Shown here: positions 1 through 9,150 of the stretch, piece after piece
Position numbering within the stretch: the first letter of the stretch is position 1
How the letters are laid out: each line of letters opens with the position of its first letter
Source: Roseibacillus sp.
GTDB lineage: Bacteria; Verrucomicrobiota; Verrucomicrobiia; Verrucomicrobiales; Akkermansiaceae
Assembly (NCBI GenBank): GCA_028821775.1
Contig: JAPKFB010000020.1
Coordinates: forward strand, 1 to 64,000
Reading direction: 5' to 3'
Length of the DNA: 64,000 nucleotides
Notes under the pieces: model-generated
What the model was told of the DNA's origin: nothing
The model's database searches: none
The model's input: the letters and a program-made list of their open reading frames with translations, nothing else
Translations under genes and position numbers: made by a program

Positions 1-2
1 AG

Positions 3-1874
3 GGTGGGCGTCGCGATGATCGGGGCGGTGGGCGCCGTGATGATCGGGGCGGTGGACGTCGTGATGATCGGGGCGGTGGACGTCGTGATGATCGGGGTGG
101 TGGGAGAGGTGGCCAAGGACGCAGTTTTGATAACCGTGACCGGGGCGGGTCCGGGCGGCGCGATGATGACCGAGGCGGCGGATCTCGCGACCGGGAGGAA
201 ATTCCGCCGCCGGCAGGATTCACTTCCGAAGTGATGCCGGTTGAGGATGGCCTCGATAGATTGGCGAAGGAGATTCTGGCGAGTGGCCGGACTTACTCGG
301 TCTTTGATTTGACGAAGCTCGTCCTGGGAGCGCGCGACCGCTTCAACGTAAATTTCCGCACGAAAGCCGAGGGCGGGATCATTCGGTGCAAGAAGGATGG
401 GTCGCTGTGGCTCACCAAAGAGGAGGCGATTCGTCACTTCTGGCACTCGGAGTGGCGGAAGGACTACTACGAGGAAGCCGTTTCCTCGTCCAAGCCTCCC
501 CAGGGAAATTTTCAGACCGTCGCTCGTTGCGGAATCAGCGGAGAGTGGCTGGGCCCGCCGAACTATCACGGTTATCAGCCCGCCCTCATGCAGTTGCACC
601 GCGAGCGCTTTGGGAACATGGCGCTTGAGACCTATAAAAGGAAGGTGCGGATGGAGCGCGGGGAGGAAGCGGTTGCAGCTTGGCTCGACAAGATGTCGAA
701 GCGGATTGCTTACCGCCCTACGGGGGGCGTGCGTCCGGGAGAAGCAGAGCCTGCCAACGAAGAATCGTCCAAAGGCGAGGCGGAAGAACCAGAGGTAGCG
801 ACAGAAGCCCCGGTCGCGGAAGAAACTCCCGTGGACGAAGGGGCCGCTGTTCCGGAAGAATCCGCTGAGGAACGCGAGTCGGCCACGGAGGACGCCACTA
901 TAGAATCTCCTGGCGAAGCTGAGTCCAAGGCGGACGAGGCCATGTCGGAGACGGAAGGGGAGGAGGCTCCAGCAGCTGCTTCCGAGGAGCTTGCTCCGAC
1001 CGAGAGCGATGAGCCACTGCTGGCAGAGAAGCGCGACGTGGAGCGGCATTTCGTGGAGAACTACTTCGAAGAGGCCTTCCAGTCCACCAATCGCGCGTGG
1101 GTGGGGGGCAATATTCCGGGCAATCATCTTTCGCCTGGATTGCTCACGCTCCTGCGCCTGACGGTGGCAGAAGAGCGGCGTTATCCCGGCAAGCTGACCC
1201 CGATGCTTTGTCGTCAACTTTCCGGCCGCCACGTGGCGGTCTTCAAGTGGCGCCGCAAGTTGAAGGCAGGGCCCTCGCGACCGCACCCCGTACCCGAGGA
1301 GATTGTGATTGCTGATCGGCCGAGGAGCTTGCTGAACTGGATCACGGAGAACTCGGGTAAGAAACTTGAGCCACTCTGGGGCGCCTTGCTTCCCAAGGAG
1401 GTCAGCGATGACGAGAAGCGGGAATGGTATCACGATCTTCACTGGTTGCTCAATCAGGGCTATGTCCTCCTGATGGCAGACAGCAGCGTTCATCGGGCCA
1501 AGAAGCCGGGCGAAGAAGCTAACAGTCCCCCGGCCAAGAAGGGGAAGACGAAGAAAACCCGCAGGGGGCAAGCTGAGGCGAGATCGAAAAAGCCCGCAGG
1601 TGGCGCTCCCCAAGAAAAATCTGCCGCAGGTGGCGCTCTCGATTCTGCTCCGAGGACCGAGGAGGCGGAGCCCGTGATTGCCTCGGTGACGATTGGGGGC
1701 ACCTCTGGGCTCTATGCCTTGGGAGGCCGTACTCTGAGCGGCGAGCCGAAATCGATTGAAGCCCTGACGGGCCGGGGATTGTGGCCTTCACGACACCGAC
1801 TCCAAGGTGAAGATGAGGACGAGGGCGAGGGCGATGAGTCTGATTCGAGCGACGGGGTTCTTGTTGACTCATAA
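3..1874 (+). CDS. RGG-repeat, acidic-linker protein of unknown function (5' partial)
   Basis: The frame is open from the left edge, so the true start lies upstream. The first in-frame GTG/ATG pair (231-236) is internal, because codons 3-230 in the same frame encode a Gly/Arg/Asp repeat (RRDDRGGG units) that runs directly into the rest. Three parts follow. A globular N-terminal block (about codons 77-240) contains a C-G-I-S-G-E-W-L-G-P-P-N motif and basic helices. A long Glu/Ala-rich acidic linker separates it from a second globular block (about 1030-1490) that reads like helices with several Trp. A Lys/Arg-rich stretch and an acidic Asp/Glu/Ser tail end the protein. RGG-type repeats usually bind RNA, so an RNA- or nucleoid-associated role is an inference only. 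I do not recognise a named family; I have a general impression of similar uncharacterised proteins in Verrucomicrobiota. The ORF readable from position 4 in another frame is a shadow of the repeat. Confidence 0.75.
   Translation, partial: GGRRDDRGGGRRDDRGGGRRDDRGGGRRDDRGGGRGGQGRSFDNRDRGGSGRRDDDRGGGSRDREEIPPPAGFTSEVMPVEDGLDRLAKEILASGRTYSVFDLTKLVLGARDRFNVNFRTKAEGGIIRCKKDGSLWLTKEEAIRHFWHSEWRKDYYEEAVSSSKPPQGNFQTVARCGISGEWLGPPNYHGYQPALMQLHRERFGNMALETYKRKVRMERGEEAVAAWLDKMSKRIAYRPTGGVRPGEAEPANEESSKGEAEEPEVATEAPVAEETPVDEGAAVPEESAEERESATEDATIESPGEAESKADEAMSETEGEEAPAAASEELAPTESDEPLLAEKRDVERHFVENYFEEAFQSTNRAWVGGNIPGNHLSPGLLTLLRLTVAEERRYPGKLTPMLCRQLSGRHVAVFKWRRKLKAGPSRPHPVPEEIVIADRPRSLLNWITENSGKKLEPLWGALLPKEVSDDEKREWYHDLHWLLNQGYVLLMADSSVHRAKKPGEEANSPPAKKGKTKKTRRGQAEARSKKPAGGAPQEKSAAGGALDSAPRTEEAEPVIASVTIGGTSGLYALGGRTLSGEPKSIEALTGRGLWPSRHRLQGEDEDEGEGDESDSSDGVLVDS
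15..110 (+). repeat. 24-bp in-frame tandem repeat encoding DDRGGGRR units
   Basis: Four consecutive 24-bp units start at 15, 39, 63 and 87. Units 2 and 3 are identical, unit 1 differs by a few third-position changes, and unit 4 decays into GGGRGGQGR. Each unit encodes Asp-Asp-Arg-Gly-Gly-Gly-Arg-Arg. A partial unit precedes at 3-14, so the array probably continues to the left of the window. Because 24 is a multiple of three, unit gain or loss keeps the frame, so copy number may vary between strains. Confidence 0.85.
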
Positions 1875-2002
1875 TCTGTTGATAGAAAGTGAGTAATGAG
1901 GTGTTTGAGCTGGAGCCGCACCCCCGGGTTGGAGCACTCCGTGATCCATGGCCTTCGAAATTGACTAAGACCGAGGTTTTGGCCCACGTTTGATGGCAGA
2001 GA

Positions 2003-2842
2003 GTGAGCTGTCCACCTCCATCACCCGACGGTTGGTTCGGTCGCCAAGACTATGAGCCGGCAGCTTTGCGTCTGGTCAGAGGACCGAACGTAACGCCTCG
2101 CGCGGCGGAGCTTTTTCCATTTTGGTTGGCGCTCGTCGTCGCAACCGTTGCTTTGGGATTGGGTGCGGTGGGAGCCCGCCAATGGATCCTCTCTGGCTTC
2201 TTCGTGATGCAACATGAGGTTCCGTCCGTGCTGGGCATCAGTATTGTTGAGTTGCGAGAGGAAGAGAAGCCGCGGGAAGCACATCTGCCAAGGGTCGCAC
2301 CGGCTCGGCCCTTCGCTCCGAGCACCGTGCGGCCGGTTCCCATTCCCTCGCTTCGCCCGGAGCTTGTGCAGGCGCCGCCCTTGCCCGCGAAGGTGGAGCC
2401 CTACGATCCTTCCGAAGACCTTGAGGCGGCGGCAGATCCATTTCCAACCAGGCCGGAGGCCAAGCCCGAACCGGTGGTGGCCGAGAGGAGGCCGAAGGAA
2501 ATTTCCAAGCCAGAGAGGCGCCGCCCGACCACCCGACAGAATGTGACACCCAAGCTTGTCGCCAAGGGGCCTTCTTATCCGGCTAAGGTGTTGCGTCGTT
2601 ACCAGCCAGCTTATCCCAGGAGCGCGCGTCGCGCCGGGGTGGAAGGGCGGGTGACCTTGTCGGTTCAAGTGCAGGCCGATGGCCGGGTGGGCTCGGTTCG
2701 TGTTTCGCTTTCCTCGGGCAGCGCGGCCCTGGACTCCGCGGCGATTTCCGCCATCAAACGATGGTCCTTTTCTCCGGAGCAGAAGAATGGAAAATCGGTG
2801 CCCACGCTGCTGAATGTGCCGTTCCGATTTGCACTGAATTAG
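2003..2842 (+). CDS. TonB-like energy transducer
   Basis: 279 residues from a GTG start. One hydrophobic segment at about residues 38-58 would anchor the protein in the inner membrane. A Pro/Glu/Lys-rich periplasmic spacer follows (about 75-190). The C-terminal 80 residues form a TonB C-terminal domain, with YQPAYPRSARRAGVEGRV followed by a V-x-V-x-x-D-G-R-V block and the SFSP and PF.F end strands. TonB couples the proton-motive force (through ExbB/ExbD) to outer-membrane TonB-dependent transporters. No exbBD genes lie beside it here, so it is an orphan copy or works with a distant complex. The start is uncertain: the residues before the membrane segment are weakly typical, and no strong Shine-Dalgarno sequence is seen. 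It converges on the ABC-F gene with only 21 bp between stop codons. Confidence 0.85.
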   Translation: MSCPPPSPDGWFGRQDYEPAALRLVRGPNVTPRAAELFPFWLALVVATVALGLGAVGARQWILSGFFVMQHEVPSVLGISIVELREEEKPREAHLPRVAPARPFAPSTVRPVPIPSLRPELVQAPPLPAKVEPYDPSEDLEAAADPFPTRPEAKPEPVVAERRPKEISKPERRRPTTRQNVTPKLVAKGPSYPAKVLRRYQPAYPRSARRAGVEGRVTLSVQVQADGRVGSVRVSLSSGSAALDSAAISAIKRWSFSPEQKNGKSVPTLLNVPFRFALN

Positions 2843-2863
2843 GACGTTGTTCCGAATCGAAAT

Positions 2864-4849
2864 CTAGAGCCCGGAGGTTTCAAGCGTTGTGCGCATGGTC
2901 TCGACCTCGTCAGAGAGCTCCGACCATTCGCTGAAGGCCTTTTCCAATTGGTCACTCACGGACTGAAAGGCTGAACTCGTCTTGCGAAGCTCGTCGGCGT
3001 CGCCGGCCACACCCGGGTTGGACATGTGCTCAGTGAGGGTCTCCTTGGCCGTTTCGTATTCGGAGATGCTCGTTTCGAGTTTCTCCAATCGTTCTTCGAG
3101 TGGTTTGAGGACGCGTTTGCGTTGTTGGCGCAGTTCGGCTTCACGGCGGCGCTGCTCCTTGCGGTTGCTCCCGGCCGTCGCTGCGGTGGAGGATTGGGGA
3201 TTTGCGGTGGGTGCACGGCCTTGCCGCGAGTTAACGGCTTCCTCTTCCGCGACTTTATCGAGGTAGTAGCTCAAGTTGCCATGGTAGAGCTTGGGCGAGC
3301 TGCCCTGGCGGAATTCGAGAGTGCGTTCCACCACCGGATCGAGGAATGAGCGATTGTGAGAGACGATGATGATTGTGCCCGGATAGCTGATGAGGGCGTG
3401 CTGAAGGACCTCCTGCGATTGCATGTCGAGGTGGTTGGTGGGCTCATCGAGAATGAGGAAGTTTGCAGGACGCACCAGCATGCGCACGAGCGCGACCCGC
3501 GAGCGTTCTCCTCCCGAAAGGACCCCCACGTCCTTGAAGACATCGTCCCCGCGAAAGAGAAAGCAGCCGAGGAGGTTGCGGACTAGCCCGATGTTTTCGC
3601 GGCTGGCGACTTCTTCCACCGTTTGGAGGACGGTCCGCCTGGAGGCCAGGTCGTCTGCATGGGTCTGTGAAAAGAAGGAAGGAAAGACCTTGGCGCCGAG
3701 TTCACGGGTGCCCTCGGAAGGATCTTCCTCGCCCGTGATGAGGCGGCAGAAGGTTGACTTGCCAGCGCCATTGGGACCGACCACCGCGATCTTTTGTCCG
3801 CGAGTGATTTCGAAGTCAAAATCCGCGAAGACGGAGAGGTCGCCGTAGCGCTGGGCACTTCCTTCGAGCTTTGCCACGCAGTGGGCACTGGGTGGGGGAG
3901 GGGGGAAGGTGAAGTTCATGGACCCCTCCTCCACCTCCAGAACGATGCGCTCCATCTTGTCGAGCTGCTTGATGCGGCTCTGCACTTGGGACGCTTTGGT
4001 GTTCTTGGAGCGGAAGCGATTGATCCACTTCTCGGTCTTTTCGATCTCGCGCTGCTGGGCGCGGTATTGTTTCTCGAGGATCTCCTTGCGCAGGGCGGCC
4101 TCCTTCACAAAGAAGGAGTAGTTGCCCGCGTATTCGGAAGCTTGTCCGCGTTCGAAGGCGATCGTTCGGGTAGTGAGGTCATCGAGGAGCGAGCGGTCGT
4201 GAGAGATGATCGCAATTGCGCCCTTATAATCGCGCAGGTGACCTTCCATCCAGCGTTGGGCGTCCACATCGAGGTGATTGGTGGGCTCGTCGAGGAGGAG
4301 GACGTCCGGTTCCTGAAGGAAGAGTTTCGCCATCGCGATGCGCATCTGCCAGCCCCCGGAAAATTCTCCGCAATCGCGTTGAAAGTCGCTCCGTGGAAAA
4401 CCGAGTCCCCCGAGGACGGATTCGATGCGCGGCTTGATGCGGGTGGGGTCAAAGTGCTCGAGTTTGAGTTCGAGGTCGCCGATTTCGTGAAGTTGATCGG
4501 AGTAGGGCGCGGAGCGGGGGTCGAGGTTTTCCAGTTCCTTGGAGAGGCGATCGATCTCCCGTTGCAGGTTTTTCGCTTCCGCGAAGGCGGACTCCGCTTC
4601 GTCCCACAGGCTGTGACCTTCGAGGTGGATGCCGTCCTGGGGCAGATAACCCACCCGGCAGCTCTTTGGTTTGGTGATGCGGCCGGCATTGGTTTCGATC
4701 ACGCCAGCGATGCATTTCATGAGGGTGGACTTGCCGGTTCCGTTGGATCCGGCGAATGAAATACGGTCTTCATTGCCCACGACAAAGGAGAGCCCGTCGA
4801 ACAAAACGCGGGCTCCGACCTCGACACGGAGTTGCTGAATGGCCAGCAC
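2864..4849 (-). CDS. ABC-F family ATPase (Uup/EttA-like)
   Basis: 661 residues with two ABC ATPase domains and no membrane segments, the ABC-F layout. Domain 1 has Walker A GSNGTGKST (34-42), signature FSGGWQMR (about 163-170) and Walker B DEPTNHLD (187-194). Domain 2 has Walker A GPNGAGKST (358-366), an LSGGERSR signature and a second DEPTNHLD. A basic inter-domain linker (about 250-310) corresponds to the ABC-F arm/linker that contacts tRNA or rRNA in characterised members. A charged coiled-coil tail (about 570-660) resembles the Uup C-terminal domain. ABC-F proteins act on the ribosome in translation or ribosome biogenesis; the specific paralogue cannot be assigned from this sequence alone. 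The ATG at 4849 begins immediately before the first beta strand, so the start is convincing. Confidence 0.93.
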   Translation of the reverse strand: MLAIQQLRVEVGARVLFDGLSFVVGNEDRISFAGSNGTGKSTLMKCIAGVIETNAGRITKPKSCRVGYLPQDGIHLEGHSLWDEAESAFAEAKNLQREIDRLSKELENLDPRSAPYSDQLHEIGDLELKLEHFDPTRIKPRIESVLGGLGFPRSDFQRDCGEFSGGWQMRIAMAKLFLQEPDVLLLDEPTNHLDVDAQRWMEGHLRDYKGAIAIISHDRSLLDDLTTRTIAFERGQASEYAGNYSFFVKEAALRKEILEKQYRAQQREIEKTEKWINRFRSKNTKASQVQSRIKQLDKMERIVLEVEEGSMNFTFPPPPPSAHCVAKLEGSAQRYGDLSVFADFDFEITRGQKIAVVGPNGAGKSTFCRLITGEEDPSEGTRELGAKVFPSFFSQTHADDLASRRTVLQTVEEVASRENIGLVRNLLGCFLFRGDDVFKDVGVLSGGERSRVALVRMLVRPANFLILDEPTNHLDMQSQEVLQHALISYPGTIIIVSHNRSFLDPVVERTLEFRQGSSPKLYHGNLSYYLDKVAEEEAVNSRQGRAPTANPQSSTAATAGSNRKEQRRREAELRQQRKRVLKPLEERLEKLETSISEYETAKETLTEHMSNPGVAGDADELRKTSSAFQSVSDQLEKAFSEWSELSDEVETMRTTLETSGL

Positions 4850-5118
4850 GGGGCGGAGGTTGGATATTTCGAGGGGAGGGGCAAGATGAAAGGTGTCGGA
4901 CGGGCATTGTGTTTCCAGCCTCGGGCGCTCAATCCAATTTATTCCCGCAAAATCATGGAGGGATAGGCATCCGGGGCTCCGGGAAAAAAGTGAAGGCGAG
5001 GGGTGGGAATCGAGATTCCCCTGACAAAACTAGGAGATTGCAAGCGTTCCCTTTTTTCAACAGAACAGTCCTACGCCGTCGCTTGCCCAAGTGACCCCAT
5101 CCCCCAACTTATTACCCC

Positions 5119-7491
5119 ATGATCACGCCTTGGAAGAAGTTCATCACCATCACGACCGCGGGCCTGCTCTTTGCAGGCATCTCGGCATCGTCTCTGGCCC
5201 AGGAGATGAAGGAGGCTCCGCTCGTGGGCAGCCTCAAGGATCTTCGCAAGTTGAGCAAGCAACTGGTGGCCATTTCCCAGTCGAGTGCGGAGGCTACGGT
5301 TTCTTTGGTCTCGCAAAGAGGGGGCGGAGCGGGAAGCGGAGTGATCGTGAGTAGCGAGGGGTTGATCCTGACCGCTGCTCACGTTGTGGCCGCGCTTTCC
5401 GATGATGTCATCGTCATTTTCCCGGATGGCTCGCGCAAAGAGGCCAAGAAGCTTGGGGGCGATTATGACCGTGATGCCGCGATGGTGCAGATCACGGAGG
5501 AGGGTGATTATCCGCATGCCAAGGTGGGGAAGAGCAGAGATTTGTTGCGCAACGAATGGTGTGTGGCCCTGGGGCATCCTGGGGGCTTCGATGTCGTGCG
5601 CACCCCGCCTGTGCGCCTTGGGCGGGTCTTGAGCAATGGGCAGTTCATCACCACGGACTGTGCAGTGGTGGGAGGCGACTCGGGTGGACCGCTCTTTGAT
5701 GTGAACGGAAAAGTGATCGGCATTCACTCCAACATCGGCGCCACCCTGACGGAGAACCGCCACGTGCCGATCGCGGTGTTTGTGGAAAAGTGGGAGACCC
5801 TGAAGTCCGGGGAGAACACCGGGCGGCGATTTGCCGGTGAGCAGCGCGTCAATCCGAATCGCCCGGTGCTCGGAGTCAATCTGGCCGATCCCGGTGAGGG
5901 TGGCGGAGTGCACTTGGAGAGCGTAATGCCGGAGTCACCTGCCGAGAGAGCGGGTCTGCAAGCGGGAGACCTCGTCTTGAAGATCAATGGAGATGTCGTG
6001 AACAATGCCCGCGAATTGATTCGCGCAGTGGGGGAGTTCAAAGTTGGAGATGAATTGAGCATCACCTACAAGCGGGAAGACAAGGAAGACAAGGTCAAGG
6101 TGAAACTGGCCCGCTGGGGAGACTTGATGGGAGAGCCGGAACGCCGGGAGCGTTCGCGACGTGGCCCGCGCCAAGAACGGGGTGAAGCTCCGAAGGCGGA
6201 GGAGGAGCCCAAAGAGAGAGAGGGCGACAAGGAGAAGAATCAGGAGGAGGTAGAGAAGACCAAAGCGCGGATCAAGGAACTCATGGAGAAGTCCCTGAAA
6301 AATGGGCAGCTCGAACTCGATGACGAGCAGTTGGAAAAGCTGGGTGGGATCAAGGAATTACAGAAGATGCTCGAGGAATTGGCAGAGACGATTGGGCCGG
6401 ATGGGTTGCGTGAAATGCTGGAATTGCGGGAAGAGCCCGATCTATTTTTTGCCTCTTCGATGAAGGCGCTGATCCCGGTGACGAACAAGGCCGCCAAGTC
6501 CACGGTGGTGGTTTTTGTGAATGGTAAGCCGGGAGTGTTTGGCACCGTGGTTTCGAAAGAGGGACACATCATCACCAAGAACAGCGAGACGGAGAAGGGT
6601 AAGATCACTCGCAAGGTTGGAGAGGAGAACTTGCCTCTTGAGCTGGTGAAGCGTTTTCCGCAGCGCGATCTCGCCCTCTTTAAAGGACCGGGGAAAGACC
6701 TGGAGCCGGTGCGCTGGAGCGGAGGCAAAGTGCCGGACCCGGTGGGAACTTTGCTGACCACTCCCGATCAGGTGGGGGAGCCGCTCGGAATCGGTTTGGT
6801 CAGCGTGCTCACCCGGCCGCTGAGGGATGTAGGATTCCTTGGGATCCAAGCAGGCGAAAGCGATGAGGGGGTGCGAATCAAGCTCACCGTGGAGGACGGC
6901 CCGGCCAAAAAGGCTGGCCTGAAACAAGACGATGTCATCACCCAAATCGATGGCCAGAAATTTAAGGGACCCGTCGAGTTTGGAGAAAAAATCCGTTCCT
7001 ATCGCGCCGGTGATGAAGTTGAGTTTACCTATCGGCGGGGTGAGAAGGAGGCGAAGCTCAAGGTGAAGCTGGCGGCCCGGGATCAAGGCCGGAGCGAACC
7101 TCGGTTCCGCAAGATGAATGAGATGAGTGGCCCGCTTTCGGAGCGGCTCTCGGGTTTCCCCTCCGCGTTGCAACATGACATCCCTCTCGACCCCAGCATG
7201 TGTGGCGGTCCCCTGCTCGATCTTAACGGACGCTGTATCGGGATCAATGTCTCTCGGGCGGGACGGGTCAAGACCTTGGCCATTCCGGCCAGCGATGTCC
7301 GCGAGTTGCTGGCGACGACCAAGGGCTTTCCTCAGGCCAATCACGCCCAGTCGACGCCCAATCCCAAGGCCCGTCCCACGAAAATGGAGGACCTGATGAA
7401 GGAACGTGGGAAGGTGCTCAAGGAGTTGCGTGCGGTCGAGGAGCGCCTGAAGAAGGTGGAGGAGGAATTGAAGAGCTTGAAATCCGGGTAA
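5119..7491 (+). CDS. Deg/HtrA-type secreted protease with a second, degenerate protease domain
   Basis: 790 residues with a Sec signal peptide (about 1-27, ASSLAQE). The first trypsin-like domain is intact: His88 in TAAHVV, Asp119 in RDAAM and Ser188 in GGDSGGPL. A PDZ domain follows (about 245-332), then a charged Glu/Lys/Arg linker (335-440). A second trypsin-like half (about 445-725) keeps the Asp (RDLAL, 517), but the His position reads TKNSE (Ser489) and the nucleophile loop reads PSMCGGPL (Cys695). A second PDZ (about 571-652) sits before that nucleophile loop, so it is inserted into the fold rather than following it. The tail is a short coiled coil. The expected role is periplasmic protein quality control. 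The second half is probably non-catalytic or altered and may be regulatory or substrate-binding (inference). It is transcribed divergently from the ABC-F gene. Confidence 0.92.
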   Translation: MITPWKKFITITTAGLLFAGISASSLAQEMKEAPLVGSLKDLRKLSKQLVAISQSSAEATVSLVSQRGGGAGSGVIVSSEGLILTAAHVVAALSDDVIVIFPDGSRKEAKKLGGDYDRDAAMVQITEEGDYPHAKVGKSRDLLRNEWCVALGHPGGFDVVRTPPVRLGRVLSNGQFITTDCAVVGGDSGGPLFDVNGKVIGIHSNIGATLTENRHVPIAVFVEKWETLKSGENTGRRFAGEQRVNPNRPVLGVNLADPGEGGGVHLESVMPESPAERAGLQAGDLVLKINGDVVNNARELIRAVGEFKVGDELSITYKREDKEDKVKVKLARWGDLMGEPERRERSRRGPRQERGEAPKAEEEPKEREGDKEKNQEEVEKTKARIKELMEKSLKNGQLELDDEQLEKLGGIKELQKMLEELAETIGPDGLREMLELREEPDLFFASSMKALIPVTNKAAKSTVVVFVNGKPGVFGTVVSKEGHIITKNSETEKGKITRKVGEENLPLELVKRFPQRDLALFKGPGKDLEPVRWSGGKVPDPVGTLLTTPDQVGEPLGIGLVSVLTRPLRDVGFLGIQAGESDEGVRIKLTVEDGPAKKAGLKQDDVITQIDGQKFKGPVEFGEKIRSYRAGDEVEFTYRRGEKEAKLKVKLAARDQGRSEPRFRKMNEMSGPLSERLSGFPSALQHDIPLDPSMCGGPLLDLNGRCIGINVSRAGRVKTLAIPASDVRELLATTKGFPQANHAQSTPNPKARPTKMEDLMKERGKVLKELRAVEERLKKVEEELKSLKSG

Positions 7492-7535
7492 GGGCCTCGG
7501 ACTTGGAGTCTAGCGGGGTTGCTCGGCGTCCTCCA

Positions 7536-7561
7536 CAGGGCGGCGCCCGGGCGCCATCCTG
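7536..7561. terminator. GC-rich hairpin between convergent genes
   Basis: A 14-bp perfect palindrome (7542-7555, GGCGCCCGGGCGCC) is extended by CAGG/CCTG arms to about 26 bp. It sits in the 148-bp gap between the convergent protease and cyclophilin genes. The position suggests bidirectional termination. There is no T-tract on either side, so the classification is tentative. Confidence 0.35.
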
Positions 7562-7639
7562 CCGCCGCGAGGGAGGGCGTAGTGCGAGTGCTTGCCGGAA
7601 CCGGGGCGGGCAACGGCAGTTTGCGATGGGAGGGGCCTC

Positions 7640-8137
7640 TTACGAGAGGGAACTATTCCAATCGTCGATCCGGCTCTGATTCGCGGCGAAGAGCTCGTCG
7701 GTGGAGCCGTGGATGGTGATCGATTCGAGCTCGTCGCCACCTTTGATGGTGTCGATCACGTCTTGTCCTTCGGTGGTCTCTCCGAAGACGGTGTGCTTGC
7801 CGTCGAGCCACGGAGTGGGCACATGGGTGATGAAAAACTGGCTGCCATTGGTGTTGGGGCCGGCATTGGCCATGGAGAGGATGCCGGGCTTGCTATGGGT
7901 GCGGTGGGCCTTGCACTCGTCCTCGAACTTGTAACCCGGGCCCCCGGTGCCGGTTCCCTGCGGGCAGCCGCCCTGCACCATGAAGTCGGGAATCACGCGG
8001 TGAAATTTCAGGCCGTCGTAGTAGCTCCGGGTTGCGAGGTTCAGGAAATTGGCGCAAGTGACGGGAGCGTCATCGGGAAAGAGGGTGAGATTGATGGCGC
8101 CCTTGGAGGTGTTGACTGTGATCTTGATGTCGTCCAT
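7640..8137 (-). CDS. Cyclophilin-type peptidyl-prolyl cis-trans isomerase
   Basis: 165 residues, the normal length for a single-domain bacterial cyclophilin. Family landmarks are present in order: [13 protein letters not shown] with the catalytic Arg, then GTGGPGY, then [16 protein letters not shown], then [10 protein letters not shown]. It catalyses cis-trans isomerisation of Xaa-Pro bonds and assists protein folding. There is no signal peptide, so it is probably cytoplasmic. It lies 24 bp downstream of the GluQ gene on the same strand and may be cotranscribed with it. An N-terminal [13 protein letters not shown] start fits the family well. Confidence 0.96.
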   Translation of the reverse strand: MDDIKITVNTSKGAINLTLFPDDAPVTCANFLNLATRSYYDGLKFHRVIPDFMVQGGCPQGTGTGGPGYKFEDECKAHRTHSKPGILSMANAGPNTNGSQFFITHVPTPWLDGKHTVFGETTEGQDVIDTIKGGDELESITIHGSTDELFAANQSRIDDWNSSLS

Positions 8138-8161
8138 GGGAGTTGTTGTAGAGGCCGGGCT

Positions 8162-9040
8162 TCAAGTTTCAAGAGCAAGAGGCAGGCGAGTGCGGATCTT
8201 TGCCGGGGAGAGGCCCGACTCTCTGAGGACTGCGAGGCTGAGGGCCTCGGTCCGGGTGGCGAGGCGCTGCCCTGATGGATCGCAGACCAGTTCGTGGTGC
8301 AGGTAGCGGGGTTCGGGGAGATCGAGCAGGGCCTGGAGCATGCGGTGGGCGTGGGTGGAGGCCAGGAGGTCCTCGCCTCGGGTGACGTGGGTGACTTGCT
8401 GGTCCGCGTCGTCGACCACCACCGCAAGGTGATAGGAAGTGGCGATGTCCCTGCGGGCGAGGACGACATCTCCCAGGAGGGCAGGGTCAACCTGGTGGCT
8501 ACCCAAGCGGTCGTCGACGAAGGTGAGTGCTCCCGTGATTTCTGTTGCGCGGCGGGCATCGAGGCGCCAGGCGTGCGAATCTCCCGCGGAAATCCTCTGT
8601 TCGCATTCCAATTTGCTCAGCGACCTGCAGGTTCCGGGATAGAGGGTGCCCTCGGGGCCGTGGGGAGCGTTGGCGATGCGGGCAACCTCTTGGTTGATGT
8701 TGCGTCGGGTGCAGAAGCAGGGGTAGAGGGCGCCTCGTTCGCGAAGCGTATCGAGAGCGCGCTGGTAGTGAGGGAGGCGCTCGGATTGGCGAACGGGCGT
8801 GCTGTCCCATTCAATCCCAAGCCACTTCAAGTCGTCTTCGATTTCCTGGTAGAATTCGGGGCGCACGCGGGTGTGATCGATGTCCTCGAAGCGGAGGAGG
8901 AAGCGACCGCCAGCACGTCGCGCGAGATCGTGAGCGACCAAGGCGGCGTAGGCGTGGCCGAGATGAAGACGGCCCGTCGGGCTGGGCGCAAAGCGCGTGG
9001 TCACGAGGGAGAGTTCAAAGCTGGGAAGGTCAAGTGACAA
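8162..9040 (-). CDS. gluQ: Glutamyl-Q tRNA(Asp) synthetase
   Basis: 292 residues, the truncated GluRS paralogue size. The N-terminal TRFAPSPTGRLHLGHAYAAL block contains the HIGH-equivalent HLGH. A zinc-binding pattern, CFC followed by Y-P-G-T-C, matches the GluQ family. The catalytic core has RFEDID and HVTRGEDLL. The KMSKS position reads GQRLATR, and the anticodon-binding half of a full GluRS is missing. GluQ activates glutamate and attaches it to the queuosine base of tRNA(Asp). The ATG at 9040 gives a 12-residue leader before the conserved block; a start a few codons further in is possible. A cyclophilin gene follows 24 bp downstream. Confidence 0.94.
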   Translation of the reverse strand: MSLDLPSFELSLVTTRFAPSPTGRLHLGHAYAALVAHDLARRAGGRFLLRFEDIDHTRVRPEFYQEIEDDLKWLGIEWDSTPVRQSERLPHYQRALDTLRERGALYPCFCTRRNINQEVARIANAPHGPEGTLYPGTCRSLSKLECEQRISAGDSHAWRLDARRATEITGALTFVDDRLGSHQVDPALLGDVVLARRDIATSYHLAVVVDDADQQVTHVTRGEDLLASTHAHRMLQALLDLPEPRYLHHELVCDPSGQRLATRTEALSLAVLRESGLSPAKIRTRLPLALET

Positions 9041-9150
9041 GGTTGAAGTTGCAAGGGCTCTCTACAAATGAGAGCCCGCTGATGAGGGGAAGGAGCAATC
9101 TTTGAACTTGAACCTTTATCCTTCAAAGCAAGTAGCTGTAGGTTGGGAAT

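Noticed and set aside
4-234. 76-codon ORF rich in Met/Ile/Gly/Val at the left edge
   Set aside because: It is the antiphase reading of the 24-bp repeat. The frame starting at 3 gives the RGG protein and continues through the rest of the gene.
3794-4759. 321-codon plus-strand ORF opposite the ABC-F ATPase
   Set aside because: Antisense to a well-conserved gene; no motifs, and GC-rich codon use produces long antisense frames.
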